NCBI RefSeq assembly: GCF_001593385.1
Contig: NZ_LUVZ01000044.1
Span: 62,001 to 126,000 of the forward strand
Length of the DNA stretch: 64,000 nt
Origin: Chryseobacterium cucumeris
GTDB lineage: Bacteria; Bacteroidota; Bacteroidia; Flavobacteriales; Weeksellaceae
Direction of reading: 5' to 3'
Shown: piece by piece, positions 62,176 through 64,000 of the stretch
How the letters are laid out: the number at the start of each line of letters is the position of its first letter
Numbering within the stretch: position 1 is the first letter of the stretch
Translations under genes and position numbers: made by a program
Notes under the pieces: generated by a model
Told to the model about the DNA's origin: nothing
The model's database searches: none
Seen by the model: the letters and a program-made list of their open reading frames with translations, nothing else

Positions 62176-63828
62176 ATGAAAGATATAATGAATATGAATG
62201 TAAAGAAGATTGCTTTTGGAGCAGCCGTGGTATTTTTTACCGGTTTTGCCTCTGCACAGACATTGCAGGATGGTATCAACAGTATAGACAGTGATAAATT
62301 TGCGCAGGCAAAAACAAACTTCACTGAAATGATCGCTAAAGAGCCCACAGCTGATAACTACTTCTATTTAGGAAATACTTTCTTAAGACAAGGAGAGCCA
62401 GATTACGCTAAAGCAACTGAAAATTTCAATAAAGGCTTAGCGGCTGATGGTAAAAGCTATCTGAACAAAATTGGTTTAGCTGCTGTTAAATTGGGTAAAG
62501 GTGATAAAAATGCCATTGCTGAAATTCAGAAAGTAGTTACTGATTCAAGAGAAAAAGATGCTGAAGTTCTTTTCAGAGCAGCAGAAGCTTTAACTCTATT
62601 CGAGAAAAACAGTTCACCTGATCTTGCTATTCAGTTTTTGACTAAAGCTATCGAGAAAGCTGAGAAAAAAGGAGTTCCTGCACATTATTATTATACATTA
62701 GGAGACGCTTACAGATTGAAAAGATCTCCAGGAGAAGCAATGTCTGCTTACGACAAGGCGTTACCTGTAGCAAAAAATAAAGCTTCAGTTTACACGAGAA
62801 TGGCTACTTTATGGATGGCTGCTCAAGTGTGGCAAAAAGCGAAAGAAAGCGTTGATAAAGCAATTGCTGTAGATCCTACATACGCTCCTGCGTACAAAGC
62901 ATTGGCTGGTTACGATATCAGATACCAGCAAAATGCAAAGGCTACTCAAGACCTTATCAACTATACAAAATATGCTGACGAAGATCCATATACCCAGTTA
63001 GAAATTGCTAAATTATACTTCACCAATGAAGATTATGCAAACTCTAAAATGGTATTAGATAAGATTTTTGATAAAATTGATGATCCTATCAAATTCAAAT
63101 TGAGAGCTTATAATGCATATGCAGATAGAAATTATGCAGACGCCAAGCAAAATATGGATACTTTCGTTTCTCAGGCAGAGAAAACAAGAGTATTGCCTGC
63201 AGACCAAGGTTTACAGGGACTTATTGCTGCTGGTTTAGCAAAAGATGAAAAAGATGCTGCTAAAAAATCTGCTTTAATGGCTGAAGCTCAGCAAAAAGTA
63301 GGTATTGCAAAAGCTGCTAAGGATGAAACAATGAAGTGGGATCTTGAATTAGCAAACATCGCAGGTGGTGGTGGAGCTTCTCAGGCAGAAGCTGACAAAG
63401 GACCTACTAATCCTGAAATTGAAGCATTGAAACAGAAAGTTGCTGCCAACAGCCAGGATTCTGATTCATTATTTAAGTTAGCAACAGCTTATCAGGATGT
63501 TAAAAACTGGAATGGAGCAATTCTTACATGGCAAAAAATGTCAGCACTTCTTCCTGATTGGGCTCCGGCTTATTACAGCCAGGGATATTCTTACCAGCAG
63601 GCAGGAAACAATGAAGCAGCAAAATTGGCTTATGAGAAATTCATCAGCACAGTAAAACCTGCTGATCAGGAAGCTAACAAACAGACCCTTGCTTACGCTT
63701 ACTTTGCAGTAGCATATATGAGTAAAGATTCTGATATGGCAAAAGCAAAAGATTATGTAGCTAAATCTTTACAGCTAGACCCTACTTATCAGGATGCTGT
63801 AAAATTAAATGCAGAAATCAACAAGTAA
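62176..63828 (+). CDS. Exported tetratricopeptide-repeat protein
   Basis: A 550-residue protein with a signal peptide (VKKIAFGAAVVFFTGFASAQ) and many TPR helices across its length, for example NYFYLGNTFLRQGEPDYAKA, YYTLGDAYRLKRSPGEAMSA, APAYKALAGYDIRYQQNAKA and APAYYSQGYSYQQAGNNEAA. Several starts are possible; 62194 would also give a good signal peptide. Likely a periplasmic scaffold, in flavobacteria often tied to gliding or Type IX secretion; not shown here. Confidence 0.88.
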   Translation: MKDIMNMNVKKIAFGAAVVFFTGFASAQTLQDGINSIDSDKFAQAKTNFTEMIAKEPTADNYFYLGNTFLRQGEPDYAKATENFNKGLAADGKSYLNKIGLAAVKLGKGDKNAIAEIQKVVTDSREKDAEVLFRAAEALTLFEKNSSPDLAIQFLTKAIEKAEKKGVPAHYYYTLGDAYRLKRSPGEAMSAYDKALPVAKNKASVYTRMATLWMAAQVWQKAKESVDKAIAVDPTYAPAYKALAGYDIRYQQNAKATQDLINYTKYADEDPYTQLEIAKLYFTNEDYANSKMVLDKIFDKIDDPIKFKLRAYNAYADRNYADAKQNMDTFVSQAEKTRVLPADQGLQGLIAAGLAKDEKDAAKKSALMAEAQQKVGIAKAAKDETMKWDLELANIAGGGGASQAEADKGPTNPEIEALKQKVAANSQDSDSLFKLATAYQDVKNWNGAILTWQKMSALLPDWAPAYYSQGYSYQQAGNNEAAKLAYEKFISTVKPADQEANKQTLAYAYFAVAYMSKDSDMAKAKDYVAKSLQLDPTYQDAVKLNAEINK

Positions 63829-63852
63829 TTTAAAATTTAAATTATAGATATT

Positions 63853-63885
63853 AAAACTTCCCATTCGTAATGTTTGGGAAGTTTT
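63853..63885 (+). terminator. Terminator after the TPR gene
   Basis: AAAACTTCCCA (63853-63863) pairs perfectly with TGGGAAGTTTT (63875-63885), 11-nt loop, then a T-run. Confidence 0.85.
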
Positions 63886-63896
63886 TATTTTAAACT

Positions 63897-63904
63897 TATC
63901 TTTG
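63897..63904 (+). promoter_or_regulatory. -7 element of bshB1 (possible leaderless mRNA)
   Basis: TATCTTTG (TAnnTTTG) ends 5 nt before the bshB1 ATG. A transcript beginning 5-8 nt downstream would start at the ATG. Confidence 0.5.
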
Positions 63905-63909
63905 ATTTT

Positions 63910-64000
63910 ATGAAAACTGATATACTTGCTTTTGGAGCGCATCCTGACGATGTAGAACTTGGATGTGGCGGAACTATTGCTAAAATGGTTTCTGAAGGAA
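63910..64000 (+). CDS. bshB1: Bacillithiol biosynthesis deacetylase BshB1 (5' part)
   Basis: The first 30 codons of a PIG-L family deacetylase, cut by the window end. The opening [20 protein letters not shown] has the zinc motif AHPDD and the GCGGT turn typical of BshB1, which deacetylates GlcNAc-malate in bacillithiol synthesis. Bacillithiol is widespread in flavobacteria. Identification rests on these residues only. Confidence 0.87.
   Translation, partial: MKTDILAFGAHPDDVELGCGGTIAKMVSEG

Noticed and set aside
1-64000. Insertion sequences, CRISPR arrays, tRNA or rRNA genes
   Set aside because: No transposase or integrase protein, no regular spaced repeats, and no recognisable tRNA or rRNA sequence were found while reading both strands.

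Overview
This window looks like chromosome of a Weeksellaceae flavobacterium, most likely Chryseobacterium or a close relative. The evidence is low GC, frequent Bacteroidota-type -7 promoter elements (TAnnTTTG), Type IX secretion cargo, surface-lipoprotein signals (Cys followed by S/D/E-rich residues), a bacillithiol gene (bshB1), an ExbB-ExbD-ExbD-TonB locus and several lineage-typical secreted hypotheticals. The genus is inferred from protein style; no database was searched. No rRNA, tRNA, CRISPR array or transposase was recognised.

Layout. 1-2301: truncated giant secreted/adhesin-like gene. 2602-6917: housekeeping (tsf, accA, gltX) around one secreted hypothetical. 7280-10525: two tandem paralogous MACPF (perforin-like) surface lipoproteins, each with its own promoter, a shared palindromic upstream element and a terminator. 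10620-23064: a glycan locus, with one forward glycosyltransferase behind a possible 34-codon ORF, then an 11-gene reverse run from rocD through nine glycosyltransferases and a polysaccharide deacetylase to a shared terminator. 23326-25110: FAD monooxygenase plus Crp/Fnr regulator. 25239-29280: accC, accB, rpmF, yceD, pdxA. 29329-32061: ribE, NtrY-like histidine kinase, tRNA methyltransferase. 32099-36692: ftsE, rpmH, DHH phosphoesterase, patatin, alpha/beta hydrolase and a lone exbD. 36876-43876: T9SS repeat protein, dsbD, a double-thioredoxin protein, an ECF sigma factor and tilS. 43964-48080: OmpA lipoprotein, an HTTM (SdpB-like) membrane protein with small partners, and two very small genes, one a six-cysteine leader peptide. 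48152-54736: methyltransferase, NlpC/P60, cupin, waaA, a glycosyltransferase, an acyltransferase and a lipocalin-like lipoprotein. 54909-64000: leuS, exbB-exbD-exbD-tonB, a PstS-like lipoprotein, a TPR protein and the start of bshB1.

How genes work together. AccA, AccB and AccC supply malonyl-CoA; WaaA and the many glycosyltransferases act on envelope glycans; ExbB/D/TonB energise outer-membrane transport; DsbD and the thioredoxin-fold protein handle envelope thiols.

The most interesting items are: (1) the MACPF pair directly beside a glycosyltransferase locus, a layout resembling the LPS-targeting MACPF toxins of gut Bacteroides; (2) a 51-residue precursor at 47864-48019 with a G-A leader end and a C-C-CC-C-C cysteine pattern like inhibitor cystine knots; (3) a 42-bp perfect direct repeat joining the 3' part of tilS to a broken tilS fragment 1.9 kb away, bracketing a sigma factor and a thioredoxin-fold gene; (4) an HTTM operon reminiscent of SdpAB. 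Functions for all four are hypotheses.
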